The position numbers and the translations under genes are program-made. 64,000 bases of DNA. Origin: Apodospora peruviana. Its lineage: Eukaryota > Ascomycota > Sordariomycetes > Sordariales > Lasiosphaeriaceae. Shown here piece by piece: positions 35,587-47,223 of this stretch. The number at the start of each line of letters is the position of its first letter. Position 1 is the stretch's first letter. The stretch lies in the NCBI GenBank assembly GCA_033439685.1, contig JAUEDM010000006.1, positions 1,116,001-1,180,000 on the forward strand, read 5' to 3'. The notes under the pieces were generated by a model. The model saw only the letters and a program-made list of their open reading frames with translations, did not search any database and had not been told where the DNA came from.

Positions 35587-36189
35587 GCTCATAAGCTTGG
35601 CTAGCATTTGGCGATAAACATGTTTCAGGATATATGTATTGTATATACTAGATGGCGTTCATAGGAGGTTTAGAATAACGATGAATACATGAGCGATGAT
35701 CACTTATACAAAATTATAATAAAGACCATGGATACCAAGTGAGAAGCGGTGGTGCGAGATTGAGCTCCTAAATATCTGATTGACAGTTGTGATGACCACC
35801 ACCGCTCCATTTAATTCACGGAACTTTGGCAGCACACCAGAAGGCAGAAAGACATTGAATTGGAGTTTTATCAGTGGCTGTCCGAGACTCAAGGCGATTT
35901 GCGTTGTAATCCACACCCATTGAAGTCCTCGAAGCGGCTCCTGAGTTGAGGGAGTTCGAGGTAAGATGGGGCAAGCCAAAATTGTTAAGGTAGACGCACA
36001 GACCTGTCAATTCTGCCGCCAGTGGAAACCCACTTGCCCACAACCAGAAGGCGGTGGGTCGGATTTCGCACCGAGGGCTCGCTATTTTCAAAACCCACAA
36101 GACATCCTCCAACCTTTTTTCTTCCTGGCAAGATCACGGTGATCAGGACAATTCGACAATCCCCTCCTCAGTCGGCAAAATCAGTCACA
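35587..36189. other. Intergenic region upstream of the L26 gene
   Basis: This is the 3' end of the GEN1-like gene and the promoter of the ribosomal protein gene, with a pyrimidine-rich leader near 36100-36130. No coding sequence was recognised. Confidence 0.4.
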
Positions 36190-36739
36190 ATGGCCAAGGT
36201 CAGCGCAAGTAAGTACCGTAACTCAATCAGCAACATCATTAAGTATGCAAAATAAATAACAATGACAACTGCAGCCCTCCACTCCTCCCGGCGTAAGTCT
36301 CGCAAGGCGCACTTCAGTGCGCCTTCGAGCATCCGCCGCAACATCATGAGCGCCCCTCTCAGCAAGGAGCTCCGTGAGAAGTACAACGTATGTTTACCTG
36401 ACTCGCAAGATCAATTCGAACAGTAAACTCACCACCAATCTCCGTCTTTAGGTCCGCAGCATCCCCATCCGCAAGGACGACGAGGTCATGGTCGTCCGTG
36501 GCCTCAACAAGGACAAGGAGGGCAAGGTCACCTCGGTCTACCGTCTCAAATACGTCATCCACATAGAGCGTGTCACTCGCGAGAAGGCCACCGGTCAGAG
36601 CGTGCCCCTCGGCATTCACCCCAGCAACGTCGTCATCACCAAGCTCAAGCTCGACAAGGATCGCGAGGCCATCCTTGAGCGCATCAAAGCCGGCCGCGAG
36701 CAGGTCCAGAAGGCCAAGGGCAAGGCAACCAAGGCTTAG
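36190..36739 (+). CDS. rpl26: 60S ribosomal protein L26 (uL24)
   Basis: This cytosolic large-subunit protein binds near the polypeptide exit tunnel. It has 139 residues and begins MAKVSATLHSSRRKSRKAHF, then [20 protein letters not shown], the KOW-motif region VMVVRGLNKDKEGKVTSVYR, and GIHPSNVVITKLKLDKDREA. All are the known pattern of fungal L26. The basic tail KAGREQVQKAKGKATKA is typical. Introns are 36209-36274 and 36388-36451. The first exon of 19 bases carries only six codons, an arrangement common for ribosomal protein genes. Confidence 0.97.
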
Positions 36740-37802
36740 TTTGCCAAGATGCCGAACGGTCAAGAGGAGGGGAGCGACACCAACAAGGAGGAGTAAAATC
36801 TTTCAGGAGACAAAAAAGTTCCGAGTTGGCCGATTTCGAGAACGATAATGTTTGGGAACGAACGACGCAAAATACCCTCGCGACGAACGCTTCCTCTCTC
36901 ATTGTATCGAGTATCTCTGCCATCGGCGACTGGCGTCTTTCGGTTGCGACATCATTTCGGATTGGTTGGGTCTCTTTTTTTCTGGCCATGATATGATACA
37001 ACAGCAGCACGACTGGGAAAAGGCGGTATTCGTCGGATTGATCTAGATGCAGAGAATAACGAACAATGAGACTTTGTTCTCAAAATGGCCATTTCACACA
37101 TATGCCAGCTGCTTCCATTGCGCTCGCTGTGAAATGCTCCATGGGAGGTCCATCCCGAAGTTATGCCTCGTGCACATCTTTTTTGCTAAGAGGTTGCCGT
37201 CGGGGCATGGCCTCGGTATTTTGCGTGACACTGCTAACCTACAGGACTCTCTTGCTCGAGTGGTATGGACTCGACCGAGTTCAACACAATGAGGACAAGT
37301 GTTTCTCTTGTCTATTCATCCCAGGACGCCTGAAAAGGTAGGGACAACCGACAACCGCTAGATTATCTCCTCGTTATACCACTTAGATCCATGGTTCTCG
37401 AGGTATACGACTGGCGGAGAGCAAACCCAGCGAGGAGCAAGATCACCAGTCTGCCCCGCTCTCGCCTGCAGACTTCCACGGAGATTTATATCGATGAGAA
37501 TGGAGGTTTGATGGCGAGGCACATGTTATCGGTGTCCATCACCAGTTGGCAGTTTGCCTTTTCGTAGTACCTGGCATGCCAATTCCACCAGCAAAGTTGC
37601 GGTTATAACCTCCTTAGGTAGGCACCTAGTAGGCACAGGCAAAACGTATCTGCCTGGTGTTATGATAGGCATCTTCTAGTTCTACATCGTCGCTAGGATC
37701 ATGGACTTCGATGCAGTGCACCAACTTGCCATTGACAGGATCAAGATATGCCTCTGAGTGTAATATATACATATCCAGTTATGTGCTCAATACAGGGTGT
37801 TT
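36740..37802. other. Convergent intergenic region, 1.1 kb
   Basis: This holds 3' sequence of the L26 gene (+) and of the short-chain dehydrogenase (-). Small open frames lack any domain signal. Nothing else was recognised. Confidence 0.4.
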
Positions 37803-38791
37803 TCAAAGATCCTGGTCCATCCACGACTGCACATCATCCTTGAATTCGGGCCTCCATCTTGTTAGGGGAGGCCGTCCGACGACGATATCCCCTGTCGCCC
37901 AAAGCATGCGCTTGTTGTCTATCTCCGTGGTGACGTCGTTGTCGGGACAGACGATATAGAATTTATTCTCTGCCATTTTTTGAGAGAGGTAATCGACCAC
38001 TTGGTCTGGCCACCATGCGCCCGCCGGCTTCTCCTTTTCGGTGCCCGGCCGGTTGCCGCTCAGTCCGGTGAAAGTCCAGCCGGGGATGAGAAGGTGGACG
38101 GTTATGTTTGGCGAGGAGCGGAGGTCGTAGTCCAGGTGCTCGGCTAAGCTCTTGATGGCCGCTTTGGAGGCGTTGTAGGCTGGGTTTCCGGGCGGGTTGG
38201 TGATGCCTTGCTTTGAGCCGGTGATGATTATTGCGGATTGAGAGAGTTTGGATTTGATGATCAGGGGAAGGAGGGTGTGGATGCCGTTTATGACGCCGAA
38301 GAGGTTGGTTGAGAGGATGTTATTGAAGTCAGTGAGGTTCGTGGGACTGGGATCCAGGAAGGAGGTTGGGCGGGAGACGCCGGCGTTGAGGGCTAGGAGG
38401 TTTATTTTGCCTGACGGCAATAAAATATATTGAGATTAGTTGTCCTCTTTTGGTATGATGTGTTGATGTAGACTCCTCTGCCCTTGGTGTGATAATGAAG
38501 GAAAGGTATAAGTTGGGTTGGATTAGGGGGAGAAGCTGAGAAATTCGTACCTCCGAACTCGTTCTCGACTTTACTTTTGAGACCCTCCCATTCATCATGC
38601 TTTCCCACATCCATCTTGAACGTGCTGATCATGCTGGCGTCGATCTGACCCAGAAGCTCGTCGTCCCAGTCTGCTACGAGTACCTTCATCCCCGCGGCCA
38701 TGCATTTGTTGGCCAACGAGAGCCCAATGCCGGACGCGCCACCCGTGATCACGGCCGTGTTGCCTGACTTGAAGACTGATGGGGTTGCCAT
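37803..38791 (-). CDS. Short-chain dehydrogenase/reductase (classical SDR)
   Basis: This is an NAD(P)-dependent oxidoreductase with a Rossmann fold. The cofactor motif TGGASGIG lies at residues 17-24 and LNAG follows the intron. The catalytic motif is YNASKAA, with Ser of the SAIIITGSKQG strand upstream. After the active site comes the family PGW motif (LLIPGWTFTGL). VADWDDE at the end of beta-2 has an acidic residue that suggests NAD rather than NADP preference. One intron, 38550-38411 (140 nt), lies in phase 1. The spliced protein has 282 residues, the normal SDR size. The substrate is unknown, and no biosynthetic neighbours point to one. Confidence 0.88.
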
Positions 38792-39801
38792 TTTGAGCTG
38801 AATTCTATGATGTCTATTATCAGTCCGTTGTTCTATTTATTAGGACGGTTGTGAGGAGGGAATAGAGAGAGATGTTTACCTTGTTGGTCTTAGTCGGTAC
38901 CAAGGAGAAGTTAAGTTCCAGTTCACACTCTGGAGAATAGATGAGTATAACTGAGGTTGACTTGGATGGTGAAGATACTTGTAATGATGTCGACAACAAG
39001 CTAGTGTTATATAAGCCCTCTTCCGTTCTTGTCTACGGATTACCTTGGATCCAAGAACCCCTCTCCGAGCTTCCCCCTCTCACATCCCCCACTTTCGTTC
39101 GGACATTAATGCTACTCTGTGTTAAGCCCGATCTTCTGGACTGGATCGCTGCACCTGGGGATAGGATGTTCAAGAAGGTTGGAATACGGCAAAGACGAGG
39201 CGTGTAACTATCAATTCTTCCCAACTTATCGTCTTCACCAGGTTGATACTCGGCACAGCTCTAACTGAAACACTCAGATCTGCCCCATCTCATCACTCCC
39301 TCGTCCACATCAAAAATACCCTAGAAAGGAATCTAGGTACACATGGTTCACCAGACATCAAGCTGAACCAGATACAACAAAACTAAGGTATATAAACATG
39401 TGTAAATATCATTGAACTATCAGGTGGGTATCCTTCCTATTTGTTGGTATTGTGCATATATGGTGAGAAAAACCCGAAACCAAAATTCTCCTCGCTCGTC
39501 ATGACACCCCCCTCCAAATAACAACGAAAAAGAGAGGCAAAGAGACACCAGGCCCCATCGCTCCCTACCTTATCCAAGACCCATCCATCCCAGTTAGACT
39601 CCTCCAAGAACGTGGCTCACCGAAATCCGAGCCTGGCCAAAATAAGGACAAAAACGATAGACCAAGAACCCCATAACTACCTGAATTAACATGCCTCCGT
39701 TACCGTTACCGGCTACCCCTTCTTTGTGTCGCTGTACTGTTTTTGTAGTCGTTTGTCGTCGGTCTCATTAAGCTCAAGCATACCTCTCAATCCCTTCAGT
39801 T
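38792..39801. other. Intergenic region, 1.0 kb
   Basis: This is the SDR promoter (-) and the 3' end of the BTB-domain gene (-). A plus-strand frame at 38941-39207 overlaps the SDR promoter and has no protein-like features. Confidence 0.35.
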
Positions 39802-41890
39802 TCAGTCATAAACATCCCAAGGCAGATCCCTATCTCCTACAGTGGTACACGTCAAATACCCAACCATATACCCACCGCCGCCACCAACACCGGTCATATC
39901 TCCCCTCCCACCACCACCTGACCCAGAAGACGTAGCACCGCACATCTCCAGCTCCAACCCGCTCCCCATCAGCGGGTGCACCACCTCCCTCGCCATGGCC
40001 TTCAGCTCATCCACCCTCTTCTCGAACCTCCGCAGATTATCCCGACTATACAAATCCGGCGTCAGCTTCAAAAACCGCTTGCACTCGTCATGCCCAAGGT
40101 AGCTTTTGTCTCCTGGCCCGCCGCCAAGAACACGATATGTCCGTCCAAGCACAGCCAATGGCGGTGGCCCTTGTGTTTGTGTCTGCTGTTGCTGTCTCCC
40201 GACATGATGATGCCCTCTGCTTTGCCCACCACCAGCGCTTTCACTCCCACTACTCCCGCCCCGATTCCTACTACTTCCATTATTTAGGTCTGCCCTGTGC
40301 CCGCTCCTAGTCCGGTCAGGAACCACGACCGACGAAGACAGACTTAAAGGCAGCGGCGGCGGCGTAGTATTATCTGCCAACCACTGCCTGAACAAACTAA
40401 CAGCCAACCAATCCAGATAATTAGTCGCGGGCGTCACCCGCTCACCAGAAGACCGATTTGTCAGCGTCAGCCGGAACAGTCTGGCTTCAATCCGGCTGAC
40501 CGTTTCTTCCAATTCGTCCACTTTATCTTCAATAATATCCAGGACCGACTCCGGCAAGGCGGCGCGGATCGAACGCTCGCCGGCCGGCCACTGCCCGACC
40601 ACGTGAATCAAGGCTTCCTGGAAGATTACTTTCGAGCGCGCGAGGTAGCCTAACCTTAGGTAACTGATAGGGTACTTGGCGATCTGCTTCCACAGCCCGG
40701 GACTGGAACTGCAGCAGATGGTGGTCGACGCGTGGGCCGACGACCGCTAGCGCGTCGTACTGGTCTGCTAAACTCAGAAGAGACTTGCACTGCACGTAGG
40801 CGTCGGCGATGTTGATCCCGTCCAGGTAAGGCGGGTAGTTGTACATTATGCGGAACATGTTGTCGTAATCCCGCAAAAGGTCCTGGTCTGCTTGGCTGGG
40901 CGGAGGGAGGACCGGCGGTGCCTGGTGGTGGTGGTGGTGGTGATGGGAAAGACTTAAGTTGGCGACGGAGCGGCTGAAGAAGGATGCTTTTTGGGAGGTT
41001 TGGGTTTGGGTCTGGCTGCTGCTGTGGTAATGTCGACTGCTGCTTCTGCTGTCGTTTGGTGGTGGACCGCCGAATATTGAATTAGAGGTCGACGCTGCTG
41101 CTGTTGCACTTGACGCAGGCGGACTATTAATTTCCTCCTTTTGGACCAGCATGGGAATGTCGTCGTCCCCGGTCCCCGGGTCTAATTCATATCTCCATCT
41201 TTTTCTTAGAGTGGGCAATGGCCCGTCATTACTTCGCCGTCCATTTCCGTTGTCGTCTATCCGCGCCACCTCGGTGCCTGCACCGTTATTGCTAGTCGTC
41301 GCCGGCAGGGCGGGCAGCTCGGGCACGTTGGCCGGTACGGTTTGCGCGCGTGACCACTCATTGCTCGTGCTGGCCTCGAAGAAGCCCGAGCAGCGCGTGA
41401 GCGTGTGCCGGTGGAGCAGGTAGCGGTTCTCGTGGCCCGACGGGACGCGCACGACGATCTCGACGTCGCCGCTATGGCTGAATATGGGGAATTCGTTCTG
41501 CGGGATGAAGGAGGTGCCGCCGGCGTGCGACCGGTTATACCGCCGCGCGCGGGACGAGAGGTGAGAACCCCCACCGCCGGTGGTCGACCGGCTACCGGTG
41601 CCGACGACGGAGGACGGCCCCCGTAGTGTCAGCGAGGTCGACACGTCGCCGCCGTGTTGCGACACCATGAATGCGGCGCGGCGGTCGCAAAATAGGTCAG
41701 AGTAGTTCGGGGGCTGGGTCGTGTCGAGGTCGTCGATCGTCGCTCGCTCACTCGCTCGGGCTCGCCCTTTTCCGCGCCCTGAATTAACTCCAATTTTTCT
41801 TAGTTCGAGTCGTCGCCGTCGTCCCTCGTTCTCGTTCTCGTGGACACCGGCCACGCCTGGTGCAGCTCTCTTTCGTCTCGCACTTCTCAC
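39802..41890 (-). CDS. BTB/POZ-type domain protein, apparent +1 frameshift
   Basis: The first frame contains a BTB-like start, SHSGDVEIVVRVPSGHENRY followed by LLHRHTLTRCSGFFEAST, then a long Ser/Thr/Gln linker with seven consecutive His. The second half of the domain is DYDNMFRIMYNYPPYLDGIN and DAYVQCKSLLSLADQYDALA. After VDHHLLQFQSR the reading must step one base to continue LWKQIAKYPISYLRLGYLAR and EALIHVVGQWPAGERSIRAA, then a Gly-rich tail. The step falls at CCCGGG, 40696-40701, where one G too many is seen. The span of 2089 bases equals 696 codons plus one base. No intron fits. The start could be 41890 or the Met at 41668. BTB proteins mediate protein-protein contacts, often as Cul3 adaptors. 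The role here is unknown. Confidence 0.75.
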
Positions 41891-44426
41891 CCCTCCGGCT
41901 GCCTCCTTGCGGTCCGTATCGCCGTCGCTAACTGGTTCGAGTTGCGCTTGGCAGCTGGCGGCCGGCCGGCAATTTGACTCTTCGAGCTTTCAAATGACGG
42001 CAGTGGCCCGCGATGAGGGGTTCGGCGGCGTGGGCAAGTGCATGGAGCTAGAAACCAACTGCAACGGCTCTCAAAACATAAAAAAAGCGCAAGAGAATGA
42101 TGTGTGTGCAATGAAAACAAGTAAACAGGAGTTTGAGAAATCCAATCTCTCGGGATGGAAGATTCCCTAGATTGTGAAGCTAGCAACACCACAGAACTGC
42201 AACTCTTCCAAGGGGCGAATGGAAGCTGGCGTGGTCTGCGTGCGCCTGTGACTCGGACAGGCTGTGTCTGTCGGTATGCAAGCGGCGCCGTCGGCTGTCG
42301 ACGGCGAACGAACGAATGGGACCCGCGATTTCGCCACGCTGAAGGAAGCGCAACGATAGGATAGGGTGGTGGTGGAAGCGAGAGATCCAGATGGATAGAA
42401 AAAAAGCAGGCTAATTTGGCAGAAGTGAAGAAGTGTCAGGGGTTGTCGATTGGAGATAGGACTGGCTGGGTATGGGTTCTTGTTTTCCACTGCTGGGGTG
42501 ATGGCGATTCGATTGGCGATGGAACCACCGACCGCTTGGGACCGCTTCTTTTTGGTGGTGTCCGGACGGCTTCCTGCTTGCTGCTGCTGCTGCTTCACGC
42601 TGACATGCGAAACCAACGAACTATCGTCTCGTCACAACCTGAGGCAGAAGGGGAGGGCCAAATAGATATATAGGTGTAGTAGCTATGCGATAAAATTGAG
42701 AACTAGGAGGAAGATTCGGTGACGATAACGAGAACTCGAAACAAAGGTGACGAGGGGAGCGTCTTTTGTTGTTGATGTTCCCGCGCCCGCAGCTTTCTTT
42801 GCTTTCCCATGGCTCGTGCAGGGCAGCTTGCATGAGCATGAGCATCGCGACATGCTGGGTGCTTTTGCTGCATACGACACGCGCAACACACGGTTTTGGC
42901 GCGTCATGGCCCTATCCGGTTCATGTGTTTCTTTGTGTGTGCTGGTCGTCCTAAGAGACTCGTCGGCAGTATGCATCGAGCTTACCTCTATTTGCTCTGC
43001 CATTGAGCGGTTGGATTTCGTTGCGGCCGAGACGAGTGATAAGAGCTCTCTGTTTCCGGCGACAACACTCACTGTGTCGTCCGGTTTGCTCGAGTCCCGA
43101 CAGGCAAACATCACACTGGCATGCTCTCCCTTTCTTTGAGCGCCTCATGTAAAGACAACATAAAAGTTTGGATCGCTCATCTGGAGTTGACTTCTCTTGG
43201 GAAAGACAAAGCAAAGACCAAAGTGAACGTAAAACATTGGCGTTGTTGAGTTGCTGTCGCATCCGGCTGGAAAGCCTCAAGTTTTGTCATCGAGAAGAAA
43301 GCAAGCCCGGGCAAGGCATCCAATACTCGTTGGATCCTGGGTCTGTTGTTATTGACTGCCATTCATATCCTCGGCGGTGAACCGCCTCACTTTCCAGCTT
43401 GTATCCGTAGGGTCATTGAACTGGTCTTCAACGGAATGCTGGCATGTTAAAGGCTTAAGGCGATAGTGAGTGTAATGAATCTCTTAACATATTTTTGCCA
43501 AAAGAGCTGAATGTTCTGTTAGGCACTGGTAGTACCGGGTGAAGCGCACTTGAGTCCTTGAGAGCGAAGGAGGCATCGAGTCGCTCAAAAGGTGACAGCC
43601 TTTCCTGTGGTCCGAAGACACTCGTTAGTCCACTAACAATTTCAATGATTCCTCGTTGCGAATTCGTTCTGTTTCTGACAAATCTACCGTTATTGCATTC
43701 AGCGACAGTAAGATCACATGTTCAGTTGTCGGAATGAAGGAATGTCATGATATCATCCCCGTATGATTGTTACTTGTCCCTATTGGACGCCTGTTACCCT
43801 TGATTTCTACTAATAATACGGCATGCTCTGCCCCATCACCATCCACCGCCGTTGTTCTCTCGTCGACTGCTGGGTTTTCATCTCCTTCGAGATCAGACAG
43901 GTCACAAGCCCATGATTACAAAGTGTATTGAATGCAAAGCCCAGACAACGGTCCTTAGCCCGCTCTACGGCACACTGGATACGAAACAATCCCCTTAACG
44001 GAATTACTGAGACATGTCTAAGTTTAGTCCGAACGATATTGTCCTACCCAAAAAAAGGCCATTCACATCAGGGTCTGAAGCACAACAGCTGATTCAAGTA
44101 GTTGATAGTTATTGGATTCGGTTCTATTTGTACACTTGCAAATATGCAGATAACCGCCCAACCAGTCCCAAGAACCCCTAAATGCGAAAAAGATCGAGAT
44201 AATAAGCCAGGTTACCGTTTTTTCGTTAGATCCGGTTTTCCGATAAGACAGAAACCCCAAACCAAATCAAAGAAATACGAAAAGAAAAAAGAAGCCCTAA
44301 TGTCAGTCAAGCTCGACGCTGGCAGTTCGACGCCATGCGAGCCAAAACAGGGCTATTCATCAAGTAACCGCTTCAGCAAAAAGCAACCGTTCCGTAAAAA
44401 CGCCAGGCCCAAGATCGCACAACCAC
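41891..44426. other. Large gene-poor intergenic region, 2.5 kb
   Basis: This lies upstream of the BTB gene (-) and downstream of the unknown gene at 44427 (-). Open frames of 80-150 codons occur on both strands and overlap one another. None shows conserved motifs, codon bias or a domain. A long leader of the BTB gene probably fills part of it. A noncoding RNA cannot be excluded. Confidence 0.35.
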
Positions 44427-45368
44427 TCAGCTCATGTCCATCGCAATTGATGATGCGTTGTTGGAGAGAGTCGACATGGCGAACTCGGGCACAGATTCGA
44501 CAGGCTTGGGTGTTCCGGTCGCTTCCATGGTGTCGGGCCCATCAAAGACGGGAGGCGATGATTTGAGGTTTTTGAGGGCGCGCTCAGCAGTCTGGCTAAC
44601 CAGTCGTCCCTGTCGGAGGTTTTCGGCGAATAGGAAGTATCCCTCAGCGGACTCGACGAGGTAGGACTGCAGACCACGGCTTTCCAAGAGGACCTTGGCG
44701 TTGGTGATAGGGTAGTGGTTTTCGATGTAGCGGGCCCAACCACGAGCGGCTTCCTGGATGTGTTCGCCGATGCGGCTCCAGCCAATACCAAGATGGAAGG
44801 TGAAGTCGTCTACGATTGGCTGCGAAATTGAATCCGACGAAGCCGTCAGCGGGTTGGTGATGACGCGCGTGGGACTGGGACGTCGGCTTGAGTCGTCTGT
44901 TGCGATTGCGGGTGTTGCTAGCCGTTGTGATTTGTGGCTTCGGAGCGACGGACGTTCCTGTGACAGCTGTTGCTGCGCAAGGAGCGCAGCTTCAGCCTTT
45001 TGTGCCTCTTCTTTTGCCGCCTTTTCGTCAACCCACGTGCCCGACTGGCTGCTGGCATCGGGGATATAACCGCTGGATTTTTTGATGAGGGTCATGCCAG
45101 GACCGTAGACCCATTCGTCTTCTGCTTCTTTGATGGGGGGTTCGACGACCTTTTCAGGAGGGTCGAGGTTGACGGCGGCTTCATCCCGTGATCGTTTACG
45201 GCCGGCAGCCGAGCAGGTGCGAACGAGCTGCGGTGGCCATGAAACTGGCTGATGGAGCGACGAGGACTGGCGATCTAGGAAGGACCTGCCGAAGGTTGCT
45301 TGATGAATAGCCTGTGGCTGCATGGCGAGAACTGGCGACGAGGCATACGTGCAGTCAAAAGACCTCAT
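44427..45368 (-). CDS. Conserved-looking hypothetical protein
   Basis: I do not recognise a named family. The 313-residue product begins MRSFDCTYASSPVLAMQPQA and has a block, DEWVYGPGMTLIKKSSGYIP, that looks like a conserved short motif. An Ala/Gln/Glu-rich helix follows (AAKEEAQKAEAALLAQQQLS). A folded C-terminal part includes FHLGIGWSRIGEHIQEAARG, NHYPITNAKVLLESRGLQSY and LVESAEGYFLFAENLRQGRL. The start chosen is the first ATG after a likely leader intron ending TCTCCAG near 45410. The same frame is open 20 codons further up, to 45428, but that stretch overlaps the presumed intron. The folded C-terminus argues that the gene is real. Its location and role are unknown. Confidence 0.72.
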   Translation of the reverse strand: MRSFDCTYASSPVLAMQPQAIHQATFGRSFLDRQSSSLHQPVSWPPQLVRTCSAAGRKRSRDEAAVNLDPPEKVVEPPIKEAEDEWVYGPGMTLIKKSSGYIPDASSQSGTWVDEKAAKEEAQKAEAALLAQQQLSQERPSLRSHKSQRLATPAIATDDSSRRPSPTRVITNPLTASSDSISQPIVDDFTFHLGIGWSRIGEHIQEAARGWARYIENHYPITNAKVLLESRGLQSYLVESAEGYFLFAENLRQGRLVSQTAERALKNLKSSPPVFDGPDTMEATGTPKPVESVPEFAMSTLSNNASSIAMDMS

Positions 45369-47223
45369 ATTGATTACCTGTTCAACGCTTGTGACTGGAG
45401 AATGTGTTAGAGGCGAGCGAAGTGACACTCGTCAGATCAACACGTCAAGAGTGCTGTGCTTGGTGTTTTGAGATACGCGGCTCTGTAAGAAGAAGCTGAG
45501 GTTAGGGTCAAGGTCGAGTGGCCGGGGTTGTCAAAGCAATTGGCCAAGAAATAATGTGCCGAAGGCTTATAGAGGAAGAGGTCAAGTCAATTGGTGTGGT
45601 AAAGAGGTAGAAGAAAGAATGGCGACCAGGCGTGTGTGGTATAGGACGCCAGTACGACCGGCGACGAGGTATTCGACGAGAGTGTAAGCCGTGTCGAGTG
45701 GATGGTAAGGCACGCGACTTGTTGGTGGATGAAGGATATAAGGCGTGGTGTGTGAAAAGAGAGGCCTGAGGAAGAGATGGTATGGGGATGGGTACCTATG
45801 TATGAAAAAGAACGGTGGGAGGGAAAAGTGAAAAGAGGTGAAGACGGAAGAACAGGAGGAAGAAAAAGAAGGAGAGTGAGGGATGCAAGGCGGCGAACTG
45901 TGCGAGAATGAGAGGCAGACGACCGGCACTGCGAGACAGACCCAAGGCTTGTGAGAGGGCAGACAAAAGGCATCGGAGTTGGATGCTGTGGATGTACGGG
46001 TTACCAAGTACTAGCAAGCAACGGCCGGAGCTCATTGGCCACAGCTGTCAGAGTGGGCCCTACCTCAGACGCGGCGTCCTTATTGGCTGGTTGGTTGCCT
46101 GGAGAAAAAATGGGCACCGGGAGCCCCAGAGTGGCCGAGAAGGGCGAAAGACCTGCGGGAACATGCCTTGGTCCGAATCCGGTTAAGGCGGCTGTTGCCC
46201 CCTGGTTCCTGCTCGCTCTGTGATGCCAAGACCCTCCTGCCCGCCAAGCCCGCCCCGCTTGAGCTCTCAAGGCCCTCTTTTGTTGCTGCGATTGATGGGA
46301 CGGTCCTTCGTGCCCCCTCGAGGAAGACATCTGGGCCTCTCTTCTGCTGCTCCTGCCGTTTGACTGTGCTAACATCTCCTTCGCCCGCCCGGTGTGCCCG
46401 GCAGATCAACGCTCCCGGCCCCTTGTCAGACCGAAGCACGCAAGCACGTCCGCTGAGGCACGGCTTTTTGCTCGCTGAAGCGCTCACTCCCAGATCCCGT
46501 TGCTTGCCACACCCCCACAGCCCAACCACCCAATGAATTCGCCCTTTCGAGACTTTTGCTCTTAAGTCCACCTTCCGGCTTTGTCTTCCGAGCGCACCCA
46601 GTAGAGGCAGCAGCTGACATAATCCTCGGGCAATGGTGATTGGCCAACTTGGATCTTCAGCGAGCAGTTGCATAACCCAGCCACCACCTTTGGTTGTGCA
46701 AAGTACAAATTTTTGTGCATGCATCTTCCCTGCCTCGAGACCGCAGCATCTGAATCGGACACCCGCATGCACGATAAACCAAAATCGTCCATCTCCCTCA
46801 GACTTCCCGTCACGAGAAAATGGCGGTGGCACTTCCTAGCAATCGTGCGGCCCCTTTAGATTTCCGGTCCGGTTCGGCTGGCTGCCGTGAAGTGGGCGAG
46901 CGACTTGTGAGCAACAGTTGGACGTAGGTATCAGAAACAATTGATTTTCAAAGGATTTCCATCATTTTCATTGTGTATAAGTCTACGGACTACAGTGGTT
47001 GTCCAAACCAGACTTATTACACAGCATATTAACGCAGCCCTAATCATAATATACTTGGACGGCATTTCTCCGCACGCACACACATTCAAACCCGCAGTTC
47101 CTCTCCTCCTCTTCAGTCTAGTAGTACGTAGTGTCTATTTCAATGCAAGTAATAAGTGGTGATAGGAATCCTGCATCATGGTGATGCTGGGCGCCGCGTG
47201 GTGGAGCAAGTCCCGGCTGCTAC
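45369..47223. other. Gene-poor intergenic region, 1.9 kb
   Basis: This is the upstream region of the gene at 44427-45368 (-) and the 3' end of the gene at 47224 (-). A GC-rich block around 46000-46600 is open in several frames on both strands at once, which is what base composition alone would give. No gene is called. Confidence 0.4.

Noticed and set aside
42683..43139. Opposing 130- and 143-codon frames
   Set aside because: They overlap antisense, and neither shows a family motif or a credible start context.
46080..46832. 250-codon open frame on the minus strand
   Set aside because: The same GC-rich block is open in several frames on both strands. The translation has no domain, no hydrophobic core pattern and no conserved-looking stretch.
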